Source: Achromobacter sp. MFA1 R4 (GTDB lineage Bacteria; Pseudomonadota; Gammaproteobacteria; Burkholderiales; Burkholderiaceae_B). From it: a stretch of 64,000 nucleotides of DNA. The position numbers and the translations under genes are program-made. The stretch lies in the NCBI RefSeq assembly GCF_900156745.1, contig NZ_LT707065.1:1364001-1428000 (forward strand). The letters run 5' to 3'. Of this stretch, positions 19,737 to 26,644 are shown one piece after another (within the stretch, counting starts at the first letter, position 1; each line of letters starts with the position of its first letter). Below the pieces are notes generated by a model, which ran no database searches, was not told the origin of the DNA, and saw nothing but the letters and a program-made list of their open reading frames with translations.

Positions 19737-19890
19737 GCAAGTTCCTTGGGTTCGACGGCGCCGGCAGGCGGTACCTGGGGCGGGGCCGGCCTGAATCGGC
19801 CGGCGCATCGGATAGACAGGGCTGCAGTATGACGGCCCGATCCTTGCAGAAAAAGCCGTCTGGCGGGCAAACACTTTTGACTTCAGGTCA

Positions 19891-20163
19891 TTAATCGGCT
19901 TGCCATCCGTCAAGTCGGGCGCGCTTCCTACGCACTTCGACCTCAAGGCCAAGGAGGTCCAACATGTCCAGCACCTTCTGCAACTGCAGGGTGGGTTTAC
20001 CGCGCTCCAGGTCGACCACAAACCGGTTTCCCGAATTTCCCAAGCCCGCCAGATCCGCTTGCAGCAATCCCTGGGATCGACGCACGGACTTGACCAGCGC
20101 GCCCAATTCGATCGACGTGCGCGCAACCGCCGGAACCACATCATGATCACGCGTCGTCGACAT
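19891..20163 (-). CDS. HipB-like XRE family repressor without a HipA partner
   Basis: A 90-residue lambda-repressor-type DNA-binding protein. The helix-turn-helix (LGALVKSVRRSQGLLQADLA) is followed by GNRFVVDLERGKPTLQLQKVLDMLDLLGLEVEV, which is the HipB pattern. HipB is normally the antitoxin to the kinase HipA encoded directly downstream. Here the downstream gene is an MFS exporter, so this is an orphan or has been recruited as a transporter repressor. Two perfect palindromes lie in its promoter region and are candidate autoregulatory operators. Confidence 0.85.
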   Translation of the reverse strand: MSTTRDHDVVPAVARTSIELGALVKSVRRSQGLLQADLAGLGNSGNRFVVDLERGKPTLQLQKVLDMLDLLGLEVEVRRKRARLDGWQAD

Positions 20164-20179
20164 GGCATCACCACCAGAG

Positions 20180-20193
20180 TTACCGATCGGTAA
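20180..20193. promoter_or_regulatory. palindromic operator, copy 1
   Basis: The 14-bp perfect palindrome TTACCGATCGGTAA lies 17 bases upstream of the HipB-like start codon. It is identical in its core to copy 2, whose centre is exactly 50 bp away. Confidence 0.75.
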
Positions 20194-20226
20194 TCCTAAG
20201 GCGGTTTTGGCGGCTTGCGCGGTAAA

Positions 20227-20246
20227 GAATTACCGATCGGTAATTC
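20227..20246. promoter_or_regulatory. palindromic operator, copy 2
   Basis: A 20-bp perfect palindrome (GAATTACCGATC and its complement) containing the same 14-bp core as copy 1. The 50-bp centre spacing is close to five helical turns, so two dimers would sit on the same face of the DNA. The binder may be the HipB-like protein; a TetR-type protein could also recognise such a sequence. Confidence 0.75.
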
Positions 20247-20310
20247 ACAACTGAAAATCAGACACTCGCCGGCCCGACACCTCTTCGACATTGCCCGCCG
20301 TGTGTCCAGC

Positions 20311-20345
20311 AAAAAGAAAAAAGGGGCGTCCCACCGGACGCCCCT
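20311..20345 (-). terminator. Rho-independent terminator of htpG
   Basis: On the minus strand, a 9-bp stem (20323-20331 with 20336-20344, arm GGGGCGTCC) is followed by an almost pure T run, complementary to A-rich 20311-20322. Confidence 0.88.
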
Positions 20346-20366
20346 CGCATCGCGAAACCCCGCCGC

Positions 20367-22265
20367 TTACTTCAGCAGCAACGCATTCAACCGCTTCACG
20401 AACGCCGCCGGGTCCGCAATCTGCGCCCCTTCGGCCAGCAGCGCCTGATCCAGCAGCAAACGCGCCCACTGATCGAACTCGCCATCCTCGGCCGCGCGGA
20501 TGCGCGCCAGCAGCGGATGCTCGGGGTTGATCTCCAGCACCGGCTTCACGTTCGGCGCTTCCTGCCCCGCGGCCTTCAGCATGCGCAACAGGTGCGGGCT
20601 GAGTTCATTCTGGCCCACCACCACGCACGCCGGCGAATCCACCAGGCGCAGCGTCACGCGCACTTCCTTGACCTGGTCTTCCAGCGTCTTTTGCAGACGC
20701 TCGACCAGCGGCTTGAAGTCCTCGGCCACTTCGGCCTGGTGCTTCTTTTCTTCCTCGTCGGCCAGCTCCGCCAGATCCAGGCCGCCCTTGGCCACCGACA
20801 CCAGCGACTTGCCGTCGAATTCGCGCAGGTACGACAGCATCCACTCGTCCACGCGATCCGACAGCAGCAGGACCTCGATGCCCTTCTTGCGGAAGATCTC
20901 CAGATGCGGGCTGTTGCTGGCGGCGGCAAACGTGTCGGCCGTCACGTAGTAGATCTTGTCCTGGCCTTCCTTCATGCGCGACACGTAGTCAGCGAACGAC
21001 ACCGTCTGCGCCTGGTCACCCGAGTTCGTCGACGCAAAACGCATCAGCTTGGCGATGCGCTCCAGGTTGGCCGTATCCTCGCCCGCGCCTTCCTTCAGCA
21101 CCTGGCCGAACTCCGACCAGAACGTCGCGTAGTCTTCCGGCTTGTTCTCGGCCATGTCTTCCAGGAGCGACAGAATGCGCTTGGCCGAGCCCTCGCGGAT
21201 GGCGCGCACGTCGCGGCTTTCCTGCAGGATCTCGCGCGACACGTTCAGCGGCAGGTCCGCCGAATCGATCACGCCGCGCACGAAGCGCAGGTACGACGGC
21301 AGCAGCTGGTCGGCATCGTCCATGATGAAGACGCGCTTCACATACAGCTTCACGCCATGGCGGCCATCGCGGTCCCACATGTCCATCGGCGCATGCTTGG
21401 GCACGTACAGCAGTTGCGTGTACTCGCTGCGGCCTTCGACGCGGTTGTGCGTCCAGGCCAGCGGGTCGTCGTAGTCGTGCGACACCGTCTTGTAGAACTC
21501 GCGGTACTGCTCTTCGGTCACCTCAGACTTGTTGCGGGCCCACAGCGCATTCGCCTGGTTCACCGTTTCCAGTTCCTCGGTCTTGACCTGCTCGCCCTTC
21601 TCTTGATCCCACTCTTCCTTGGCCATGCGGATCGGCAGCGAGATGTGGTCCGAATAACGGCGCAGGATCTCGCGCAGCTTCCAGCCATTGAGCAGCTCGT
21701 CCTCGTCGGCGCGCAGATGCAGCGTCACGTCCGTGCCGCGGCCGGCCTTTTCGGCGGCGGCAATCGTGAATTCACCCTGGCCGTCCGACTCCCACTGGAT
21801 CGCTTCCGAGGACCCGGCACGGCGGCTCACCACCGTCACCTTGTCCGCCACGATGAACGACGAATAAAAGCCCACGCCGAACTGGCCGATGAGCTGGGCA
21901 TCCTTCTGCTTGTCGCCCGTGAGCTGCGAGAAGAACTCGCGCGTGCCCGACCGGGCGATCGTGCCCAGGTTCGCGACCGCTTCCTCGCGCGACAGGCCAA
22001 TCCCATTGTCCGAGATCGTGATCGTGCGGGCCGCCTTGTCGTAGCTGACCGTGATGGCCAGTTCACCGTTGCCTTCCAGCAGCTCCGGCTGGTCGATGGC
22101 CTCGAAACGCAGCTTGTCGCAGGCGTCCGACGCGTTCGACACCAGCTCGCGCAGGAAGATTTCCTTGTTGCTGTACAGCGAATGGATCATCAGATGAAGC
22201 AGTTGCTTCACCTCGGCCTGGAACCCCAGGGTTTCGGACGCGGAAGTCGTGGCGGTTTGGCTCAT
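20367..22265 (-). CDS. htpG: molecular chaperone HtpG (Hsp90)
   Basis: A 632-residue cytosolic Hsp90. The N-terminal GHKL ATPase domain carries [20 protein letters not shown] (catalytic Glu), [12 protein letters not shown] and [11 protein letters not shown], followed by the middle client/ATPase-stimulating domain and the C-terminal dimerisation domain. Length is close to that of E. coli HtpG. The 5' region holds a sigma-32-like heat-shock promoter. Strong terminator downstream; monocistronic. Confidence 0.98.
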   Translation of the reverse strand: MSQTATTSASETLGFQAEVKQLLHLMIHSLYSNKEIFLRELVSNASDACDKLRFEAIDQPELLEGNGELAITVSYDKAARTITISDNGIGLSREEAVANLGTIARSGTREFFSQLTGDKQKDAQLIGQFGVGFYSSFIVADKVTVVSRRAGSSEAIQWESDGQGEFTIAAAEKAGRGTDVTLHLRADEDELLNGWKLREILRRYSDHISLPIRMAKEEWDQEKGEQVKTEELETVNQANALWARNKSEVTEEQYREFYKTVSHDYDDPLAWTHNRVEGRSEYTQLLYVPKHAPMDMWDRDGRHGVKLYVKRVFIMDDADQLLPSYLRFVRGVIDSADLPLNVSREILQESRDVRAIREGSAKRILSLLEDMAENKPEDYATFWSEFGQVLKEGAGEDTANLERIAKLMRFASTNSGDQAQTVSFADYVSRMKEGQDKIYYVTADTFAAASNSPHLEIFRKKGIEVLLLSDRVDEWMLSYLREFDGKSLVSVAKGGLDLAELADEEEKKHQAEVAEDFKPLVERLQKTLEDQVKEVRVTLRLVDSPACVVVGQNELSPHLLRMLKAAGQEAPNVKPVLEINPEHPLLARIRAAEDGEFDQWARLLLDQALLAEGAQIADPAAFVKRLNALLLK

Positions 22266-22353
22266 AGTTCTACGTGGCTTTGAAAATAAATTAGGGACGT
22301 AATATTCGACGACTGGGGCAGTGCAGCCGCGCAGTCGCCGGGAAACCCTACTG

Positions 22354-22382
22354 ATGTGGGGGCCTATCGGAACTTTTCAAGG
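22354..22382 (-). promoter_or_regulatory. sigma-32 (heat shock) type promoter of htpG
   Basis: Read on the minus strand: CCTTGAAA (22382-22375), 13 bases, then CCCCACAT (22361-22354). This closely follows the sigma-32 pattern (CTTGAA, 13-15 bases, CCCCATnT). It lies about 90 bases upstream of the htpG ATG and fits the known heat-shock control of this gene. Confidence 0.72.
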
Positions 22383-22467
22383 CCGGGTCGCATGAGAGCA
22401 ACCTGACGCCGGGCTGTCCCCGGTAAAATCCCGCACTTTTCTACCCCTCCCCGGCCGGCACTCCGCC

Positions 22468-23859
22468 ATGCAACCCGCCTCCCTCGCCCATCCCGCCCCC
22501 AGCAGCGCGCCCCACGACGCCGAACCCAGCCACGACCTGGTCTACGGCCCCGACGACCGCCCCGCGCCCCCCGTCGCCTTCGTCGCCGCCCTGCAGCACC
22601 TGCTGGCCATCCTGGTCCCCATCGTCACCCCCGGCCTGCTCATCTGCCAGGCCCTGGGCGTCAGCAGCCGCGACACCACCCTGATCGTCTCGATGTCGCT
22701 GGTCATCTCCGGCATCGCCACCTACGTGCAGTGCAAGCGCTTCGGCCCCCTGGGCGCCGGGCTGCTCATCGTGCAGGGCACCAGCTTCAACTTCGTCGGC
22801 CCGCTGATTGCCGGCGGCTCGGTCATGGTCAAGCAAGGCACCCCGGTCGAAGCCGTCATGGCCGCCATCTTCGGCGTCGTCATCGCCGGCTCCTTCGTCG
22901 AAATGGGCATCAGCCGCATCCTGCCCTTCGTCAAGCGCCTCATCACCCCCCTCGTTACCGGCATCGTCGTGCTGCTCATTGGCCTGACGCTGATCAAAGT
23001 CGGCCTCGTCAGCATGGGCGGCGGCTTCGGCGCCATGGCTAACGGCACCTTCGCCAGCGCCGAAAACCTCACCCTGTCCGGCCTCGTGCTGGGCACTATC
23101 ATCCTGCTCAACCGCGTGCCGGTCGTCTGGATCCGCAGCACTGCCCTGGTGCTGGCCCTGGCCGTCGGCTACATCGCCGCCGCCTGGATGGGCCGCCTGG
23201 ACTTCACCGGCGCCCGCGAAGCCGCCCTGTTCCAGGTGCCCGTGCCCCTGCACTTCGGCCTGGGCTTCTCCTGGGCCCTGTTCGTGCCGATGCTGATCAT
23301 CTACCTGGTCACGTCCCTGGAAGCCATCGGCGACGTCACCGCCACCAGCAAAGTATCCAAGCAGCCCGTCGAAGGCCCGCTGTGGATGCAGCGCATCAAG
23401 GGCGGCGTGCTGGTCAATGGGGCGAACTCGCTGCTGGCCGGCGTGTTCAACACCTTCCCCAGCTCCGTCTTCGCACAGAACAACGGCGTCATCCAATTGA
23501 CCGGCATCGCCAGCCGCCACGTCGGCGTGTGGATCGCCGGCATGCTGATCCTGCTGGGCCTGTTCCCGGTCGTGGCCGGCGTCCTGCAGGCCGTGCCCGA
23601 ACCCGTACTGGGCGGCGCCGCCATGGTCATGTTCGGCGCGGTGGCTGCGTCGGGGATCAATATCCTGGCGGGCATTCAGTTGGATCGGCGGGCTCTGCTG
23701 ATCATCGCGGTGTCCCTGGCCTTGGGCCTGGGCGTGTCGCAGGTGCCGGAAATCCTGTCGCATCTGCCGCATTCCGTGAAGAGCGTGCTGGAATCAGGCG
23801 TGGCGACCGGCGGGATTTGCGCGCTGGTGATGAACTGGTTCTTGCCTGAGAAGAAGTAG
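22468..23859 (+). CDS. NCS2 family nucleobase permease, xanthine/urate type
   Basis: A 463-residue membrane symporter of the nucleobase-ascorbate transporter family. It has the family signature in helix 10, FAQNNGVIQLTGIASR, preceded by NTFPSS as in bacterial xanthine and urate permeases (XanQ, UacT) rather than the uracil permease UraA. LLIVQGTSFNFVGP in helix 3 also matches the xanthine/urate group. It probably imports purines with protons. It stands alone here; a ureidoglycolate lyase gene of the same catabolic theme lies about 38 kb away. Confidence 0.88.
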   Translation: MQPASLAHPAPSSAPHDAEPSHDLVYGPDDRPAPPVAFVAALQHLLAILVPIVTPGLLICQALGVSSRDTTLIVSMSLVISGIATYVQCKRFGPLGAGLLIVQGTSFNFVGPLIAGGSVMVKQGTPVEAVMAAIFGVVIAGSFVEMGISRILPFVKRLITPLVTGIVVLLIGLTLIKVGLVSMGGGFGAMANGTFASAENLTLSGLVLGTIILLNRVPVVWIRSTALVLALAVGYIAAAWMGRLDFTGAREAALFQVPVPLHFGLGFSWALFVPMLIIYLVTSLEAIGDVTATSKVSKQPVEGPLWMQRIKGGVLVNGANSLLAGVFNTFPSSVFAQNNGVIQLTGIASRHVGVWIAGMLILLGLFPVVAGVLQAVPEPVLGGAAMVMFGAVAASGINILAGIQLDRRALLIIAVSLALGLGVSQVPEILSHLPHSVKSVLESGVATGGICALVMNWFLPEKK

Positions 23860-23942
23860 GTTTTGGGCGCATAGCGTCCGGGATGCGCTGCGTGGCGTGT
23901 CCCGAGATCGCGCTGGATACGGCCTGCTCGCCCCGCCGTCGC

Positions 23943-23971
23943 CTGACAAGATGGAAAAGACCGCATATAAT
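23943..23971 (+). promoter_or_regulatory. promoter of tRNA-Leu
   Basis: CTGACA (23943-23948), 17 bases, consensus TATAAT (23966-23971). The -10 box is enclosed by 8-bp inverted arms AAGACCGC/GCGGTCTT (23957-23964 and 23973-23980). Confidence 0.8.
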
Positions 23972-24024
23972 CGCGGTCTTCGCATCTCCCGCAGCCGTCA
24001 TCTGGACGTGTTCGCGACCTCCTA

Positions 24025-24109
24025 GCCCGGGTGGTGAAATTGGTAGACGCAGGGGACTCAAAATCCCCCGCCGCAAGGCGTGCCGGTTCGATTCCGGCCC
24101 CGGGCACCA
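24025..24109 (+). tRNA. tRNA-Leu (anticodon CAA)
   Basis: An 85-base cloverleaf. The acceptor stem GCCCGGG pairs with CCCGGGC, followed by A and an encoded CCA (24107-24109). The D arm is GGTGGTGAAATTGGTAGAC. The anticodon loop CTCAAAA within a GGGGA/TCCCC stem gives anticodon CAA, reading UUG. The long class II variable arm and TTCGATTCC T-loop are present. It borders the AT-richer accessory segment that starts about 100 bases downstream, but no integrase gene or duplicated tRNA 3' end was seen. Confidence 0.97.
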
Positions 24110-24120
24110 GAATTCGAAAA

Positions 24121-24151
24121 GCCGTTGACGTTTGCCGTCAACGGCTTTTTT
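24121..24151 (+). terminator. Rho-independent terminator of tRNA-Leu
   Basis: A perfect 10-bp stem GCCGTTGACG (24121-24130 with 24136-24145), a 5-base loop and six T. Confidence 0.92.
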
Positions 24152-24207
24152 CATTCCGGATTGCCGGCGGCCGACCTGGACACAGGCTGCGGTGGGGCCA
24201 GGGAGCG

Positions 24208-24429
24208 CTATCCCTCTGAAGCCCATTCACTCGTGCAAAGAAGATGCGCGGGTATTTCGTCAATTGCTGCTTCCGGCCCCAACACATCCCAAAGGTGTTC
24301 CCAACCGCCGGTTGAATAATGGACCACGACCACATCTGCGCCCCATTTTTCTAGCCACTGCCGAACCCAAGCGGCATCTTCTGATGGAGACTCGTCAAAA
24401 TCTCCAGCAAATATCGTTGCTTTACGCAT
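24208..24429 (-). CDS. hypothetical small protein in the accessory region
   Basis: A 73-residue acidic protein that I do not recognise. It begins MRKATIFAGDFDESPS and contains WVRQWLEKWGADVVVVHYSTGGWEH, which looks like a small compact alpha/beta fold. There is no signal peptide or membrane helix. GGTGAGG lies about 4 bases before the ATG at 24429, so the shorter start is used rather than an in-frame codon at 24468. It is the last of several minus-strand genes that look like immunity factors, so an immunity or regulatory role is conceivable but unproven. Confidence 0.6.
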   Translation of the reverse strand: MRKATIFAGDFDESPSEDAAWVRQWLEKWGADVVVVHYSTGGWEHLWDVLGPEAAIDEIPAHLLCTSEWASEG

Positions 24430-24496
24430 TGTCCTCACCATCGAATTGCAATCAGAGTTCAGCACCACGCCTCTTTGGGGTAACGGCCCATAGAAG

Positions 24497-24937
24497 CTAC
24501 TTCAGTGGGCGATCCGACACCAAATCGCGTAGCTGAAACGCTCGTCTGCTGTTGAGTTCTGCAATGCAAGCGAAACGCCGCATAGCCAAAGCATTTCCAA
24601 TTGCCCCGCCACCTAAAGATGAAGCGAATGAGCACTGGGACTCGCGGTACTTCACAAAGTCCCTGTTCGATGCTTTGAGCTTGGCCTTGGCTTGGTTCAC
24701 GTACTTGGCGTCTCCATCCCATTGGGTCAGAACGTCTACCGCCTTCTTTTCTGCGTCTTTTAACTAGACCTCACTTTCCTCCGCCTTCTTCTGGAGGCAT
24801 TCCCTAACCCCGGTTATTTCACCCGAACATTCGTTGCGCAGCTCACGTTCACTCTGAACATTGGCATCGGCGGCAGCCATCGCAGCCAATGGATGGAAAG
24901 CAGTCACGAGAAAGACAGTAAGAGCTAGTTTGTGCAT
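24497..24937 (-). pseudogene. LprI-like lysozyme inhibitor (DUF1311), interrupted by an in-frame amber codon
   Basis: From an ATG at 24937 the frame encodes a signal peptide (MHKLALTVFLVTAFHPLAAMA), then a secreted domain with Cys in NECSGEI and RECLQKK. It meets a TAG at 24766-24764 (codon 58) and continues without any shift through LNQ-type helices to KYRESQCSFASSLGGG and FACIAELNSRRAFQLRDL, ending at 24497. The four Cys and the KYRxxQC motif mark the LprI lysozyme-inhibitor family. LprI proteins protect peptidoglycan from lysozymes in the periplasm. A single base change would restore it, so it is either newly inactivated, suppressed, or a sequencing error. Confidence 0.75.
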
Positions 24938-24990
24938 ATGCGGGTGGGGCGCGGTTCCTGACCAAGGCTAGTTGCAACAGCTTTTGTTGA

Positions 24991-25172
24991 CTATAGGCGC
25001 TGTCTTATACGGGATCGCAGACCAGCCTGCTCATATGAAACGCGCTCGAACCCGAATGCCTTATCGAAACGTCAACTGGCGCATTAGCCCTCCATCGCCC
25101 ATTGGGCTCATCTGAACAGCCGCAGAGGGCCACCACAATTACCAGAATGGCCGGCAGGATAGATGTTTGAAC
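24991..25172 (-). pseudogene. decayed lipoprotein gene, paralogue of the gene at 29871-30161
   Basis: The minus strand reads a lipoprotein-type hydrophobic segment and lipobox (ILVIVVALCGC), then SDEPNGRWRANAPVDV. This matches SDAPTGRWQVIAPVEV of the intact lipoprotein at 29871-30161. After a middle deletion and a frame change it continues as FDKAFGFERVSYEQ, matching YQKVYRFKRVSCAK of the intact copy, and stops at 24991. A clear start codon is missing. It is a broken second copy of a putative periplasmic immunity lipoprotein. Confidence 0.6.
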
Positions 25173-25192
25173 TTCAGCCGCCGCTATCCGCT

Positions 25193-25732
25193 TTACGACC
25201 GGGCCTTCGGCACTCGCGGCCAAAACTCGCTTAGTTGAATCTTCATGAGCTTTCCATCTGCTGCGAGTCCTAACGCCAACGTCGGCGCGATGTTGCACCA
25301 GCGGTCAGCCGCCCCCCAACTGAGACAGACGATGCCTTGGGCAGGGTCATACAGCGCTTCTTCAATCGGGGAGCATTCCGCGTCGCCGCCCTCGTCAAAG
25401 CTCGCCTGAATATATGGCTCCATGTAATCGGCATCGCATGGGGCGATGGGGTGAAGAACCCGCTGTGTTAATTCAGTGCGGATATCGAAGTCGTGAAGAC
25501 GCCCCTCTGAATCGAGGACCATGGAAAACTCACCACCGACAATCATGCGGCGAGGGCGCGGGAGCGGCCATTTCGCATCCACAAAATCGCGTAGTGCGGT
25601 CGATCCTTGGCCGACGGGCGCCTTCTCAGGATACTCAATCGTGCAGCATAGATTCTGGCTGGAGGCTTCCCAGATGACCTCCACTCGAGCTGGCGAGATA
25701 GTATGAAGAGGGGTGATCGTGACAGAGCTCAT
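25193..25732 (-). CDS. hypothetical protein, putative immunity partner of the upstream toxin-like gene
   Basis: A 179-residue, cytosolic-looking protein with no signal peptide or membrane segment and five Cys. I do not recognise its family. Its ATG overlaps the stop of the toxin-like gene (ATGA, 25729-25732), the arrangement usual for effector-immunity pairs. The mixed alpha/beta pattern with many acidic residues (DIRTELTQRV, FDEGGDAECSPIEEALYD) fits an immunity protein for a basic nuclease-like toxin. Base composition is more AT-rich than in the flanking genes. The immunity role is inferred from position only. Confidence 0.55.
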   Translation of the reverse strand: MSSVTITPLHTISPARVEVIWEASSQNLCCTIEYPEKAPVGQGSTALRDFVDAKWPLPRPRRMIVGGEFSMVLDSEGRLHDFDIRTELTQRVLHPIAPCDADYMEPYIQASFDEGGDAECSPIEEALYDPAQGIVCLSWGAADRWCNIAPTLALGLAADGKLMKIQLSEFWPRVPKARS

Positions 25733-26406
25733 TTTTTAATTTGCTCGTACAAGAAATGCACAATGGTGTATTCACGTTCATAAAGCAAGACCTCCAACTC
25801 GTATGGCTTCCCTCGAAACATGACCTTGATCCTGTACATAAAAAATCCAGCAGTTCCTTTTGGATCAGGTGTACGCTTGCCATGCAAAATTGCCAGCCTG
25901 AGTATATGCACGGGAACAAATCGTTCTGGTTTTTTCATATTGGCCAGCGGAGCAGCCATGAAGCGCAGATCTCTTCTTGCCAGCGCAAAATATTTCGCCC
26001 GCAAGGGTATCAAGACTGTTTGGCTAACAGTTACACCCGATCGCGCCAGCACGGCCCCTCGAACCAGCCTGGACCCTAGCTTCCACGCTGTTCCCGCTAG
26101 AACGACCGCATCCAGGGGGTCGATCAGCGGCGCTTCCAGGGGCAATTCGTCAATGGATTGCAGCTCCCCCAAAAGGTCGTAGGTCCGAAATACGCCGCCA
26201 AAGCCTATTCGATACCCAATGATCGCGTCCAGGGCCTCATCGTGAATGGGCTGCGCCCCTTCAGGCACGCTGGGCGGCAAGAATTGAAAAAGGGCGGGCG
26301 ACAGTGGGGAAGCTCCGTCCCACACATAGGAGGGCTCAGCATCTAGAGCGGCTGCATAGTCCGGCATTGGGGCGACCTTACGAAAGCAGAATCCCCCATC
26401 ATTCAA
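25729..26406 (-). CDS. polymorphic-toxin-like protein (C-terminal nuclease-type domain)
   Basis: A 225-residue protein. Residues ~14-150 are a variable region with a short hydrophobic stretch (AVVLAGTAWKLGSRLVRGAVLA). Residues ~160-223 look like a C-terminal toxin domain of the type found on RHS, CDI and T6SS effectors: VHILRLAILHGKRTPDPKG, GKPYELEVLLYE, TIVHFLY. The His, Asp and Glu positions resemble small BECR-fold RNases, but this is a pattern judgement. A TAG lies two codons upstream of the TTG start (26406), so it may be the rest of a longer effector cut at the N-terminus; ATG at 26367 is the alternative start. Followed by an overlapping putative immunity gene. Confidence 0.55.
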   Translation of the reverse strand: MNDGGFCFRKVAPMPDYAAALDAEPSYVWDGASPLSPALFQFLPPSVPEGAQPIHDEALDAIIGYRIGFGGVFRTYDLLGELQSIDELPLEAPLIDPLDAVVLAGTAWKLGSRLVRGAVLARSGVTVSQTVLIPLRAKYFALARRDLRFMAAPLANMKKPERFVPVHILRLAILHGKRTPDPKGTAGFFMYRIKVMFRGKPYELEVLLYEREYTIVHFLYEQIKK

Positions 26407-26644
26407 GGACTATCGCCCCCAGCCCATCAGCGGCGTCTGAGACGAGTGCTTCGCGCACCCGCTATTGCCGAAGACATCAAGACCGCCCCCGCCGTCACGG
26501 CCGCGCACGGCATCGGATGCAGGGCGGCAATGTTCGCCCGCGGCCATGACCGTATTTGAATGGTCATCTCCCCAACACCTGAACATTCATCATCCCGTCA
26601 CCCGCCCTTCCTAAGCTTCCCGCTTTTCCCACAGGGCGACACAG

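Noticed and set aside
19750-19890. A hipA toxin gene following the HipB-like repressor
   Set aside because: No HipA-like frame exists between the repressor and the MFS gene on either strand.
20517-22283. 588-codon plus-strand frame opposite htpG
   Set aside because: Antisense shadow of htpG; composition and lack of motifs argue against coding.
24025-24300. Classic integrase-carrying island at tRNA-Leu
   Set aside because: No integrase gene and no recognisable repeat of the tRNA 3' end in the segment, so only a weaker hotspot claim is made.
24764-24766. Reading the amber codon in the LprI-like gene as selenocysteine or pyrrolysine
   Set aside because: Selenocysteine uses TGA, and no pyrrolysine machinery or recoding element is evident; a simple nonsense mutation or base-call error is more likely.
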